Shown here piece after piece: positions 50,247 to 57,596 of a DNA stretch of 57,634 nt (the first letter of the stretch is position 1; each line of letters begins with the position of its first letter). The notes beneath the pieces were generated by a model. It saw only the letters and a program-made list of their open reading frames with translations. It did no database searches and had not been told where the DNA came from. The translations under genes and the position numbers were made by a program. This stretch comes from Chitinophagales bacterium (GTDB lineage Bacteria > Bacteroidota > Bacteroidia > Chitinophagales > Chitinophagaceae), in assembly GCA_017303395.1 (NCBI GenBank), contig JAFLBN010000021.1, forward strand, positions 1 through 57,634, written 5' to 3'.

Positions 50247-52106
50247 ATGAAATACATTATCAAAGGCACACTGCGTGGTCTGCTTTGCTCAGATTGCTTT
50301 ATGCACCTTTCTCGGGTAAGGGTGAGGATATACAATGCATCTGACGATAATATAACAGCCGTAGCGGCAGCAGATGCTGCGCAAACTTTTCACCAACTGA
50401 CGGAAGACGAGGTGAAACGTAAAAGCAAAATGCTGATAGCTGAAACCGTAACAGACAGCGAAGGCAATTACAGCTTTGAACTGACGGAAAAACAATACAA
50501 AGGCGGGGCTTACGAAATAGATATAGTGCTTGATACCAATTTTGGTAAAGAACAACAAACCAAAGATGCGAAGGAATACCAGTTCCACATTACCACAAGG
50601 CAACCTGAATTCAGGGAAAGAGATATTGTACAACGTGCTATACTGATAGACTACTGGCGCTACGACATCATTGCTAAATGGTGGTGCCGTATTCTGCAAA
50701 TGCTGGATCTGTGGGTGATATGCGGACGTGTGGTGGATTGCGAAACCAAACAGCCGATACCGGGTGTAAAAGTTTCGGCATTTGACAGAGACTGGATACA
50801 AGACGACCCGCTGGGCAGTGCGTTTACCGATGCCAACGGCTATTTTAAAATATACTATACCTCTGCTGCATTCAAGCAGACACTGCTGAGCCCGTGGTTG
50901 AATATTGAATGGCAGGCAGGCCCCGATATTTACTTCAAAATAGAGTCGTCATCAGGTGCTGTATTGCTGGCTGAAGACCGTAACACAGGCCGCAGAGAAG
51001 ACCGTGCTAACAGAGGTAATTGTTTCTGCGTGACACTTTGTGTGAAGGATGGCCCTGTAGCCAATGAAACACCATGGTTTACACACATCGGCAACTACAG
51101 CATCACCAACGATATAAGCGCTGCAACAGGCCGCACCGTACAAAACCGCAGCTTTGCTACAGGCATTGATTTCGGCTTCTTTGGCAATGTGAAGTTGGTG
51201 GGCTATGCTACCAAGCGTGTGCCAACAGCACCGGGCAGTGCATTGCACTATCGCTTCCGCTACAGCACAGACGGCAGTACATGGCAAAACATTACTGCTA
51301 CACAAATGACACAGGCAAGGCTGAAAGTGGCAACGCGTATGGTGCCATGGGGTAGTGGTACTGCTTTTCAGGATGTGGTGATAGACCCGCTACAGGCAGC
51401 ATCTGCACCTGATGCACTACCTGTATTCGACCCGATGAACCCATCTACACCACCGGCAGACCATGTACTGCACCCTGATGCCAACGGCTGGGTACGTGTA
51501 GATCAGCCTGCATTGGATAACGGCTTCTACGGGCCGCTGATGTGGCTGAACACGAACACCATAGTACCGGGCGGTGCAGGTGCAAGTGCGGGCGATGCTG
51601 CAGGCAACCTGCCATCTGCACCACGAAACGGACATATTGTACACATTGCCTTCCAGACAACGGACAACCCTGCTACGCATACCAATCCGGGCGACCCTAA
51701 CTTTAACGAGCAGGTAATGCAGGCACACATTTATGTAAACAACTGGGGCGAAGTAAGCTTGCTGAAACTGGATGAACTCTTTGCAGGCAGTGGTGGTTGC
51801 ACACCAGTGAGTGCAAGTGCTACGGTACGCTATACTGCAGACCATGAATTGATTGCAGACTGGGGCTTGGGTGTTTCATCGGCAGCTGTGCCGGGCGGTA
51901 TCACCATCAATCACTCGCTGACGGCAGGTAGTACTGCACGTGGTAATGCGCAGGTGTTTAATATGGCTGCACCGGGCGAAACAACACCGCCGTTCAGCGC
52001 ATGGCCATCATGTGCATACAGCCTTGTACTATCTACAAGACGCAAACTGACAGATGGTGAAAACAACGACCATGCACGCAGCAACCAGGTAATATTCTGT
52101 AAATAA
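50247..52106 (+). CDS. Large protein with carboxypeptidase-regulatory-like domain, unknown function
   Basis: 619 residues from ATG 50247 (MKYIIKGTLRGLLCSDCFMHLSRVRVRIY). The frame stays open to 50106, but those 47 codons look unlike the rest and the MKYIIKGTLRG start is a better N-terminus. No signal peptide is evident. Residues ~1-110 and ~155-240 are beta-rich with the transthyretin/CarboxypepD_reg pattern (ICGRVVDCETKQPIPGVKVSAFDRDW ... FTDANGYFKIYYT); two Cys (LLCSDCF) open the first domain. The C-terminal half is rich in Gly/Asn/Thr and may be a beta-helical or lectin-like region. The gene precedes the island 2 repeats. Confidence 0.55.
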   Translation: MKYIIKGTLRGLLCSDCFMHLSRVRVRIYNASDDNITAVAAADAAQTFHQLTEDEVKRKSKMLIAETVTDSEGNYSFELTEKQYKGGAYEIDIVLDTNFGKEQQTKDAKEYQFHITTRQPEFRERDIVQRAILIDYWRYDIIAKWWCRILQMLDLWVICGRVVDCETKQPIPGVKVSAFDRDWIQDDPLGSAFTDANGYFKIYYTSAAFKQTLLSPWLNIEWQAGPDIYFKIESSSGAVLLAEDRNTGRREDRANRGNCFCVTLCVKDGPVANETPWFTHIGNYSITNDISAATGRTVQNRSFATGIDFGFFGNVKLVGYATKRVPTAPGSALHYRFRYSTDGSTWQNITATQMTQARLKVATRMVPWGSGTAFQDVVIDPLQAASAPDALPVFDPMNPSTPPADHVLHPDANGWVRVDQPALDNGFYGPLMWLNTNTIVPGGAGASAGDAAGNLPSAPRNGHIVHIAFQTTDNPATHTNPGDPNFNEQVMQAHIYVNNWGEVSLLKLDELFAGSGGCTPVSASATVRYTADHELIADWGLGVSSAAVPGGITINHSLTAGSTARGNAQVFNMAAPGETTPPFSAWPSCAYSLVLSTRRKLTDGENNDHARSNQVIFCK

Positions 52107-52167
52107 CAGTTTCTTATAAGGCACTGTTTAATTATGATGCGCCTCCTGTTATCAGGGGGCGTATTAT

Positions 52168-52220
52168 TTTTTCACGCTTTTTCACGGTTTCATGGTGTGT
52201 AGAGCGTGAAAACGTGAAAA
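52168..52220. repeat. Island 2 module B1: TTTCACG-word array
   Basis: TTTTTCACG at 52168 and 52178, TTTCATG 52188, then CGTGAAAA at 52205 and 52213. A near-identical copy (direct, not inverted) is C1 at 54117-54167. Confidence 0.8.
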
Positions 52221-52222
52221 TC

Positions 52223-52300
52223 TGTTCCACTCATTCCACACGTTCCACTCGTTCCATCTGTTGAGGAAATGGAATAATGGAATAATGGAATATCGGAACA
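52223..52300. repeat. Island 2 module B2: TGTTCCA/TGGAATA array
   Basis: Left words TGTTCCA 52223, ATTCCA 52233, CGTTCCA 52241 and 52250; right words TGGAATA 52270, 52278, 52286 and CGGAACA 52294. The inverted counterpart is C2 at 54054-54114; B4 is a second copy. Confidence 0.8.
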
Positions 52301-52313
52301 AAACACAGATGCT

Positions 52314-52355
52314 TGTTCCACTTGTTCTAATCCTGTATGTTGGAACACTGGAACA
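52314..52355. repeat. Island 2 module B3: TGTTCCA array
   Basis: TGTTCCA 52314, TGTTCTA 52323, TGGAACA 52341 and 52349. The inverted counterpart C3 (53991-54042) shares the variant word TGTTCTA/TAGAACA. Confidence 0.8.
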
Positions 52356-52367
52356 AAATGAACATTC

Positions 52368-52428
52368 TATTCCACACATTCCACACGTTCCACTTGTTGA
52401 GGAAATGGAATAATGGAATATTGGAATA
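52368..52428. repeat. Island 2 module B4: second copy of B2
   Basis: TATTCCA, CATTCCA, CGTTCCA words, then TTGAGGAAA and three TGGAATA words; repeats B2 with the same TTGAGGAAA link. Confidence 0.8.
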
Positions 52429-52431
52429 AAC

Positions 52432-52484
52432 TGTCCCAAGTGTCCCATTCGTCCCACAGTATTATATTTTGGGACAGTGGGACA
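52432..52484. repeat. Island 2 module B5: TGTCCCA array
   Basis: TGTCCCA 52432 and 52441, CGTCCCA 52450, then TGGGACA 52470 and 52478. The inverted counterpart is C5 at 53919-53981. Confidence 0.8.
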
Positions 52485-52511
52485 AGGTGAAACACGTATG
52501 ATATTATCCGT

Positions 52512-52537
52512 GTCATTGCGAGGAACGAAGCAATCTC
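52512..52537 (+). repeat. Island 2 module B6: CGTCATT-type element
   Basis: Starts GTCATTGCGAGG and ends AATCTC. Its first 21 bp occur as a perfect inverted copy at 53882-53902, so the gene lies between a 21-bp perfect inverted repeat. This motif is one I know from many unrelated bacterial genomes, often mis-translated as SLRGTKQ. Confidence 0.8.
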
Positions 52538-52590
52538 ACGATAATAATTGTACAGGTATTACTGTTACTTTATATAATTTACAATGAAGA

Positions 52591-53826
52591 ATGAAAGCCA
52601 TGAATAATAATATTGTAATGTTAATAGGTGCTGGTGGTATGATACCTTGGGGAGCACCTACAACAAATAAGCTAACAGAGATAATCAGAACAGATAGGAG
52701 CTTTAAGACTTATACAGGTCAACCAGCAGGAGACTGGTTTTACAATAAATTAGCTGGCCTTTATCATAAGGATACACAATCTATAAACTTTGAGACAATA
52801 CTTAATTCCATAGAGTATTTAACAACATTTACAAGCTCTAAGTACAGAGATAGTATTTCGATGTATAAGAATATTATGCCTGCATTTTTGGAAGAGAAAG
52901 AAAGCCTAATGGAGTTGTTGTTGTTTGATAGAATTTATGAAAAACGAAATGATTATTGGTATATAGAAAGGAATAAGTATAAGTCAGTTGGTATTTGGAA
53001 TGATTATGATTATTTCTTTGATAACTTATATAAGCATTATATAAACTGTATTGTTAATAACGTTGAAAAATATGCACTGAAAAGTTGCAATGATATTTTA
53101 GATAAACAATGGAATAGTTTTATTGGTTTTATTAATAGTATAACACGTATTTATACCACTAATTATGATGCTCTGATTCCTAAAATTTCAGATAAACATT
53201 TTTTCGAAGGTTTTTCAATGATAGATAATCAATTAAAGTTCGATAACAAAAAGGTTTTGAAAGAAAGTAACGTGGATTGTTATTATAATTTACATGGTTC
53301 TATTCATTTTGATTTTGATTTTCCTTATAGTGTTACCTATAATCCTGATAAAGCTGTGTATAACTTTGGTAATGGTAGTTCAGGTATTGATGATGTTGAC
53401 CAAGATAAAAGAAAGCTTATTAAGTCAAATTTAGTTTCTGGATATAATAAGTCGTCAAGAATTTTAAATACACCATACGCACAGTTTTATCATAGTTTTT
53501 ATACTGATTGCATTAATACAGATAAGATTATAATTATTGGTTACTCATTTGGAGATAATCATGTAAACAGTGCATTAAGAACTGCATTCGGTCTAAATGA
53601 TAATTTGAAAATCAATATAATAGATTGTATGGTTTATGATGAGGATGTTTCAATCAAAACTGAATATGATTGGATTACAATCGAAGGGAAGGGAGATGCG
53701 TTTATTAATGAAGATTTCGGAGTCCATAAAATTATTACTAAAAAAGAGCAGCGTGAGAGAATAAAGATATACCGAAAAGGGGTTGAACAGTTTTTAAAGC
53801 ATGAAGAGTGGTTTAATATGCTTTAG
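52591..53826 (+). CDS. SIR2-like domain protein, orphan (island 2 cargo)
   Basis: 411 residues, strongly AT-rich (about a third GC by eye) unlike the flanking genes. The SIR2-like fold is visible: nucleotide-binding MLIGAGGMIPWGAPTTNKLTEII at ~9-31, TTNYDALIP at ~190, NLHGSIHFDF (His) at ~232 and IIIIGYSFGDNHVNSAL at ~315. These motifs are those of defence-associated SIR2 NADases that deplete NAD on infection. No partner (SLOG sensor, HerA, Argonaute, STAND ATPase) is next to it; the middle and C-terminus are helical without a recognised domain. Start may be ATG 52591 or 52600. It is the only gene within the repeat flanks. Confidence 0.82.
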   Translation: MKAMNNNIVMLIGAGGMIPWGAPTTNKLTEIIRTDRSFKTYTGQPAGDWFYNKLAGLYHKDTQSINFETILNSIEYLTTFTSSKYRDSISMYKNIMPAFLEEKESLMELLLFDRIYEKRNDYWYIERNKYKSVGIWNDYDYFFDNLYKHYINCIVNNVEKYALKSCNDILDKQWNSFIGFINSITRIYTTNYDALIPKISDKHFFEGFSMIDNQLKFDNKKVLKESNVDCYYNLHGSIHFDFDFPYSVTYNPDKAVYNFGNGSSGIDDVDQDKRKLIKSNLVSGYNKSSRILNTPYAQFYHSFYTDCINTDKIIIIGYSFGDNHVNSALRTAFGLNDNLKINIIDCMVYDEDVSIKTEYDWITIEGKGDAFINEDFGVHKIITKKEQRERIKIYRKGVEQFLKHEEWFNML

Positions 53827-53881
53827 AGTATTGCATGACAGTAATACTTTTCACAATTATTGTCTTATATAATTACAAACC

Positions 53882-53903
53882 TGCTTCGTTCCTCGCAATG
53901 ACG
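53882..53903 (-). repeat. Island 2 module C6: inverted CGTCATT-type element
   Basis: On the minus strand CGTCATTGCGAGG and onward; identical over 21 bp to B6 and pointing inward. Confidence 0.8.
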
Positions 53904-53918
53904 CCAGTATTGGTATAG

Positions 53919-53981
53919 TGTCCCATTTGTCCCACTGTCCCATACTATAAAACCACGGGACACTTGGGACAGTGTGGGACA
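53919..53981. repeat. Island 2 module C5: TGTCCCA array (inverted B5)
   Basis: TGTCCCA at 53919, 53928, 53936; CGGGACA 53956; TGGGACA 53965 and 53975. Its complement shares TGTCCCAAGTGTCCC and GGGACAGTGGGACAA with B5. Confidence 0.8.
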
Positions 53982-53990
53982 AAGTTGTTT

Positions 53991-54042
53991 TGTTCCATTT
54001 GTTCCATGTTTCAAGTATTGAGTAATAGAACAAGGTGGAACA
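53991..54042. repeat. Island 2 module C3: TGTTCCA array (inverted B3)
   Basis: TGTTCCA 53991 and 54000, TAGAACA 54026, TGGAACA 54036; reversed it matches B3 with the same TGTTCTA variant. Confidence 0.8.
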
Positions 54043-54053
54043 GAAGGTGTGTT

Positions 54054-54114
54054 TGTTCCAATATTCCAATATTCCATTTCCAGAACAAGTGGAACGTGTG
54101 GAATGAGTGGAATA
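54054..54114. repeat. Island 2 module C2: TGTTCCA/TGGAATA array (inverted B2/B4)
   Basis: TGTTCCA 54054, TATTCCA 54062 and 54070; TGGAACG 54090, TGGAATG 54099, TGGAATA 54108. The complement reads as B2. Confidence 0.8.
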
Positions 54115-54116
54115 TA

Positions 54117-54167
54117 TTTTCACGTTTTTCACGATTTCATGACTATCACAGCGTGAAAACGTGAAAA
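54117..54167. repeat. Island 2 module C1: TTTCACG array
   Basis: TTTTCACG 54117, TTTTTCACG 54125, TTTCATG 54135, then GCGTGAAAACGTGAAAA 54151; almost the same as B1 and in the same orientation. Confidence 0.8.
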
Positions 54168-54207
54168 AAGATAAATCGTGAAAGTAAGTACTTGTTTAGA
54201 GTTAAGC

Positions 54208-54250
54208 TCCCCTCCTGTTTTTAGCCTGCCTACCGCAGGCAGGGAGGGGA
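54208..54250. repeat. Nested palindrome cluster outside island 2
   Basis: TCCCCTCC (54208) pairs with GGAGGGGA (54243) around the inner GCCTGC-CTACC-GCAGGC (54224-54240), related to the element at 24234. Confidence 0.6.
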
Positions 54251-54343
54251 TATTGGCGGAGATATTCGAAGCATATCGTTGACAATCGGGGAGGTTGGCT
54301 CGTTGCGAGTATCAGACCATCTCCCCCTCGTTTCACTCGGGTA

Positions 54344-54365
54344 CTCCTCCTTATCTAAGGAGGAG
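54344..54365. repeat. CTCCTCCTT hairpin near the cysteine desulfurase end
   Basis: CTCCTCCTT pairs with AAGGAGGAG around ATCT, then AGCTTTTTATTTT on the plus strand. On the minus strand it lies 15 bp after the desulfurase stop. It resembles dispersed 'AGATAAGGAGG' elements; termination on either strand is possible. Confidence 0.5.
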
Positions 54366-54379
54366 AGCTTTTTATTTTA

Positions 54380-55513
54380 TTACACCATACCCTGTAGCTT
54401 GGCAACTACGGTATCTACCTCTGCTTTGGTATTGTGCCTGCAGAAGGAGAAACGGATAGGTACAATATCGGCTGCGTTCTCGGGGTACAGTTCTTTTATT
54501 ACATGGCTGATGCTATTAGCACCGCTGCTGCATGCACTGCCACCACTTACGCAGATGCCTGCCATATCGAGGTTGAAGAGCAGCATGTCCGACTTTTCTG
54601 TCATCGGGAAGCCTACGTTCAGTACCGTATATAGGCTGTTACCTTCAGCATCGCCATTCAGCAGTATATGTGGGAATGTGCTACGCAGTTGCGCTATCAT
54701 GTATTGTTTCAGCTCCTGTATATATTGGCTGTCCTGCTCGTAGCGTTCTGTAGCCATTTCCAGTGCTTTGGCATAGCCCACAATACCATACAGGTTTTCT
54801 GTACCTGCACGCATATTGCGTTCTTGTGCGCCGCCGTTTAGCAATGGTTGTATTTTAATGTCTTCGTTTACGTAGAGTATGCCCACACCCTTTGGCCCGT
54901 GAAACTTGTGGCCTGCCGAGCTGGCAAAGTGTATATAAATATCGTGCAGGTTGATGGGGTAGTGCCCGATGGTCTGCACCATATCGCAATGGAAGATGGC
55001 ATTGTATTTACGACACAGTTCGCCCACGGCTTTTACATCCAGCAGGTTGCCTATCTCATTATTGGCATGCATCAGGGTTACGAGTGTTTTGTCGTCACTT
55101 TCTGCAAGCAGACTTTCAAGGCTTTGCAGGTCTATATGCCCGTTGGGTGTCAGCTTTACAAAGCTCAGTGCTGCCTGTCCTGTTTTGTGCAGGTATTCAA
55201 CTGTATGCAGCGTAGCATGGTGCTCTATGGGCGATGATATGATGCGTTTGCAACCAAGGTCGCGTACCGAAGCGTGTATAGACGTATTACTGCTTTCCGT
55301 ACCGCCCGATGTAAAGAATATCTCTCCCGGGTTGGCATGCAATATCCTTGCTACAGACTTTCGGGCATTTTCTATCGCCATTTTGGTTTCCCTGCCATAA
55401 GAGTAGATAGACGAAGGATTACCGAATTTCTCCGTCATATATGGCATCATTGCACTTAGTACGTCCTGGTCCATTGCAGTAGTAGCTGCATTGTCAAAAT
55501 ATATCCGCTGCAT
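54380..55513 (-). CDS. Cysteine desulfurase family protein (NifS/IscS-like)
   Basis: 377 residues from ATG 55513 (MQRIYFDNAATT); the ATG four codons upstream overlaps the -7 element and is rejected. PLP-dependent: Lys in SSAGHKFHGPKGVGILY, His in IEHHATLHTVEYL, catalytic Cys in GGSACSSGANSIS near residue 325, and RFSFCRHNTKAEVD near the end. It releases sulfur from cysteine for Fe-S clusters or thio-modified tRNA. No iscU or mnmA gene is adjacent, so pathway is open. Confidence 0.93.
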   Translation of the reverse strand: MQRIYFDNAATTAMDQDVLSAMMPYMTEKFGNPSSIYSYGRETKMAIENARKSVARILHANPGEIFFTSGGTESSNTSIHASVRDLGCKRIISSPIEHHATLHTVEYLHKTGQAALSFVKLTPNGHIDLQSLESLLAESDDKTLVTLMHANNEIGNLLDVKAVGELCRKYNAIFHCDMVQTIGHYPINLHDIYIHFASSAGHKFHGPKGVGILYVNEDIKIQPLLNGGAQERNMRAGTENLYGIVGYAKALEMATERYEQDSQYIQELKQYMIAQLRSTFPHILLNGDAEGNSLYTVLNVGFPMTEKSDMLLFNLDMAGICVSGGSACSSGANSISHVIKELYPENAADIVPIRFSFCRHNTKAEVDTVVAKLQGMV

Positions 55514-55522
55514 AATCGGCTG

Positions 55523-55530
55523 CAAATTTA
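55523..55530 (-). promoter_or_regulatory. -7 element TAAATTTG of the cysteine desulfurase gene
   Basis: Consensus match on the minus strand, 9 bp before ATG 55513; it decides against the upstream ATG. Confidence 0.5.
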
Positions 55531-55597
55531 CGTAAAACTGTATTGTCTGCTGTTAATATTCGCCGTAGCTTAGTTTGGTATTTAGCAGTAGGTATAG

Positions 55598-56665
55598 ATG
55601 AAAAGATTGTTATTTGTTTCCTGTTTATTATCAGTATTTAGCGCAGGTGCGCAGGATAAACCTGCCATACAGTTATCGGCATACGGAGAGGTTTATTATG
55701 GCTATGATTTTAACGAACCGCAAGACCATAACCGTCCAGACCATATTGTATCGTATGGCAGGCACAACGAGGTGAACCTGAACCTTGCCTACCTGAAAGC
55801 CGCCTACGAGAGTAAGCATGTAAGGGGGAATATAGCATTGATGACGGGTACCTACAGCAACGCCAATTATGCAGCAGAGCCGGGTGTACTGAAAAATATA
55901 CTGGAGGCAAATGCAGGGGTAAGGCTTAGCAAAAAGCAGGAACTGTGGGTAGATGCGGGCATCATGCCATCGCACATAGGGCTGGAGAGTGCAGTGGGCA
56001 AAGACAACCGTACCCTGACACGCAGCCTGATGGCTGATAATTCTCCATATTTTGAAACAGGTGTACGCCTGAGCTATAAGAGTAAAAATGAGAAGTGGTA
56101 TGCAGCATTGCTATACCTGAATGGCTGGCAGAACATACAACGCAAGCCCGCCAACAATACACCCGCATTTGGCTTGCAGCTTACCTATACGCTATCAGAC
56201 AAGCTGACCATCAACTACAGCAATATTGTATGCAATAACGAGCCCGACAGCCTGAGAAAATGGCGTTGGTATCACAACTTCTATGCAGTGTACAAACCAG
56301 CCAAACGATGGGAGGTAGCAGCAGCATACGATATAGGCGCAGAGCAACTAAGGAAGGGTGACAACACCTACGGACTGTGGTACAGCCCTGCGCTGATAAT
56401 AAGATATGCAGCAAGCAAGAAGGTAGCCATAGCTGCCCGTTGCGAGTATTATGACGATTACTATGGCTTAGTAGTGCGTGGTGCTACATCACGCCAATTC
56501 AGCACATGGGGCAATAGTCTGGGTTTAGACTACAGCATCAGCAAGCATGCTATGTTTCGTATAGAAGGTAAATACTATAGTAGTGGCCAATTTGTGTTTG
56601 CCAAATACGGTATGCCTATAAAGAACAATCTGGTAACTACTGCTGCGCTATGTGTTTGGTTCTAA
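55598..56665 (+). CDS. Outer membrane beta-barrel porin (BBP2/OmpL-like)
   Basis: 355 residues, signal peptide (KRLLFVSCLLSVFSAGAQ). Alternating strands with many Tyr and Trp (LSAYGEVYYGYDFNEPQDHNRP, AGIMPSHIGLESA, YSNIVCNNEPDSLRKWRWYHNFY, AIAARCEYYDDYYGLV) match the putative beta-barrel porin-2 group. The last residue is aromatic (CVWF), typical for BAM insertion. It transports small solutes across the outer membrane; substrate unknown. Its 3' end overlaps the convergent TrmH-family gene by 29 bp. Confidence 0.85.
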   Translation: MKRLLFVSCLLSVFSAGAQDKPAIQLSAYGEVYYGYDFNEPQDHNRPDHIVSYGRHNEVNLNLAYLKAAYESKHVRGNIALMTGTYSNANYAAEPGVLKNILEANAGVRLSKKQELWVDAGIMPSHIGLESAVGKDNRTLTRSLMADNSPYFETGVRLSYKSKNEKWYAALLYLNGWQNIQRKPANNTPAFGLQLTYTLSDKLTINYSNIVCNNEPDSLRKWRWYHNFYAVYKPAKRWEVAAAYDIGAEQLRKGDNTYGLWYSPALIIRYAASKKVAIAARCEYYDDYYGLVVRGATSRQFSTWGNSLGLDYSISKHAMFRIEGKYYSSGQFVFAKYGMPIKNNLVTTAALCVWF

Positions 56666-57176
56666 CCATTTCCCAAAGCACCACACCCATGCTTACAGAT
56701 ATATTGAGTGAGTGTTTGCTGCCAAATTGAGGTATCTCTATGCAGCCGTCTGCCATAGCCATCACTTCATCGTTCACGCCGCTTACCTCATTGCCAAATA
56801 CCAATGCTACAGGTTCGTTGTTCCATTGCAGCATATTAAGCATGGTGCTATTGTGCGCCTGCTCTACGGTATATATTTTATGGCCTAGTGCCTTAGCATG
56901 GTTTACGGCATCCATGGTGGTTTCAAAATGCTTCCAGCTTACCGTTTCTGTAGCTCCAAGCGCCGTTTTATGAATATCCCTATGGGGTGGCGTTGGGGTA
57001 TAACCACAGAGGTATAAGGCCTCTATGGCAAATGCATCGCCTGTGCGGAAGGCACTGCCCACGTTGTGCATACTGCGCACATCGTCCATTATCACTATTA
57101 CCGGATGCTTTTCGGCAGCTTTCATTTCATCTGCACTCAGGCGTTCCAGCTCTTCCATCGATTTTTTGGTAAACAT
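56637..57176 (-). CDS. TrmH/SpoU-family RNA methyltransferase
   Basis: 179 residues from ATG 57176 (MFTKKSMEELERL); an ATG at 57236 is inside the divergent promoter. SPOUT motifs: IMDDVRSMHNVGSAFRTGDAFAIEALYL (motif 1), ALVFGNEVSGVNDEVM (motif 2) and IPQFGSKHSLNISVSMGVVLWE (motif 3). It methylates 2'-O of a tRNA or rRNA ribose using SAM; the exact nucleotide is unknown because the N-terminal substrate domain is short. The promoter TATCTTTG (57181-57188) overlaps that of clpS. Confidence 0.9.
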   Translation of the reverse strand: MFTKKSMEELERLSADEMKAAEKHPVIVIMDDVRSMHNVGSAFRTGDAFAIEALYLCGYTPTPPHRDIHKTALGATETVSWKHFETTMDAVNHAKALGHKIYTVEQAHNSTMLNMLQWNNEPVALVFGNEVSGVNDEVMAMADGCIEIPQFGSKHSLNISVSMGVVLWEMVRTKHIAQQ

Positions 57177-57180
57177 GCCG

Positions 57181-57209
57181 CAAAGATATGATTGGTTGCA
57201 AATTCTCAA
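57181..57209 (-). promoter_or_regulatory. Promoter of the TrmH-family gene
   Basis: On the minus strand TTG (57209-57207), 18 bp, TATCTTTG (57188-57181). The divergent clpS promoter shares this DNA. Confidence 0.65.
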
Positions 57210-57223
57210 ATTCCTTATATTTG
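57192..57223 (+). promoter_or_regulatory. Promoter of clpS
   Basis: TTG at 57196-57198 (17 bp) or 57192-57194 (21 bp), then TATATTTG (57216-57223), 17 bp before the start codon. Confidence 0.6.
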
Positions 57224-57240
57224 CAAAAAATAACAAGTAA

Positions 57241-57543
57241 ATGAGTTCAAGAGAATATCAAATGGGTGGTATTCAGTGGCAAACACAAGAGGATGCTCAA
57301 GAGGATGTACTGGTAGAGGAGATGCACAACCTGATTGTGTGGAACGATGACGTAAACACGTTCGACCATGTCATCGAGTCGCTCATGGAAATCTGCGAAC
57401 ATTATCCTGAACAGGCAGAACAATGCGCACTTATTATTCATCACAAGGGAAAATGTGGTGTAAGAAAAGGCACTTTTGAGATGCTGCGCCCGCAAGCCGA
57501 AGCTCTTATAGACAGGGGCATTCAGGCAACTATCGATTATTGA
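57241..57543 (+). CDS. clpS: ATP-dependent Clp protease adaptor ClpS
   Basis: 100 residues. ClpS delivers N-degron substrates to ClpAP. Family features: the flexible N-terminus, NLIVWNDDVNTFDHVIESLM (core; the Asn-Asp-Asp of the N-degron pocket), HYPEQAEQCALIIHHKGKCGV with the helix pair and His, and an aromatic terminal Tyr. It is divergent from the TrmH-family gene and ends in a terminator. Confidence 0.95.
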   Translation: MSSREYQMGGIQWQTQEDAQEDVLVEEMHNLIVWNDDVNTFDHVIESLMEICEHYPEQAEQCALIIHHKGKCGVRKGTFEMLRPQAEALIDRGIQATIDY

Positions 57544-57565
57544 TTTATGAATTATAGCAAAACAG

Positions 57566-57596
57566 AAATCCCCTTGTAGAAACAAGGGGATTTTTT
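57566..57596 (+). terminator. Terminator of clpS
   Basis: AAATCCCCTTGT-AGAA-ACAAGGGGATTT and further T residues. Confidence 0.9.

Noticed and set aside
52182-52457. Minus-strand frame with WNEWNVWNEWN-like peptides
   Set aside because: It is a translation of the TGTTCCA/TGGAATA word arrays; no start context, and a hairpin repeat explains it fully.
52223-52484. Possible CRISPR array
   Set aside because: Units are 7-bp words at 8-10-bp period with inverted arms; there are no 25-40-bp repeats with unique spacers and no cas genes.
53857-54132. Minus-strand frame containing SLRGTKQ
   Set aside because: Translation of the CGTCATTGCGAGG element and TGTTCCA arrays, a known source of false genes.
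41207-54167. Insertion sequence or integrase-borne element
   Set aside because: No transposase, integrase or RAYT-like gene is present; repeats lack ordinary terminal inverted repeats with target duplication that I could see.
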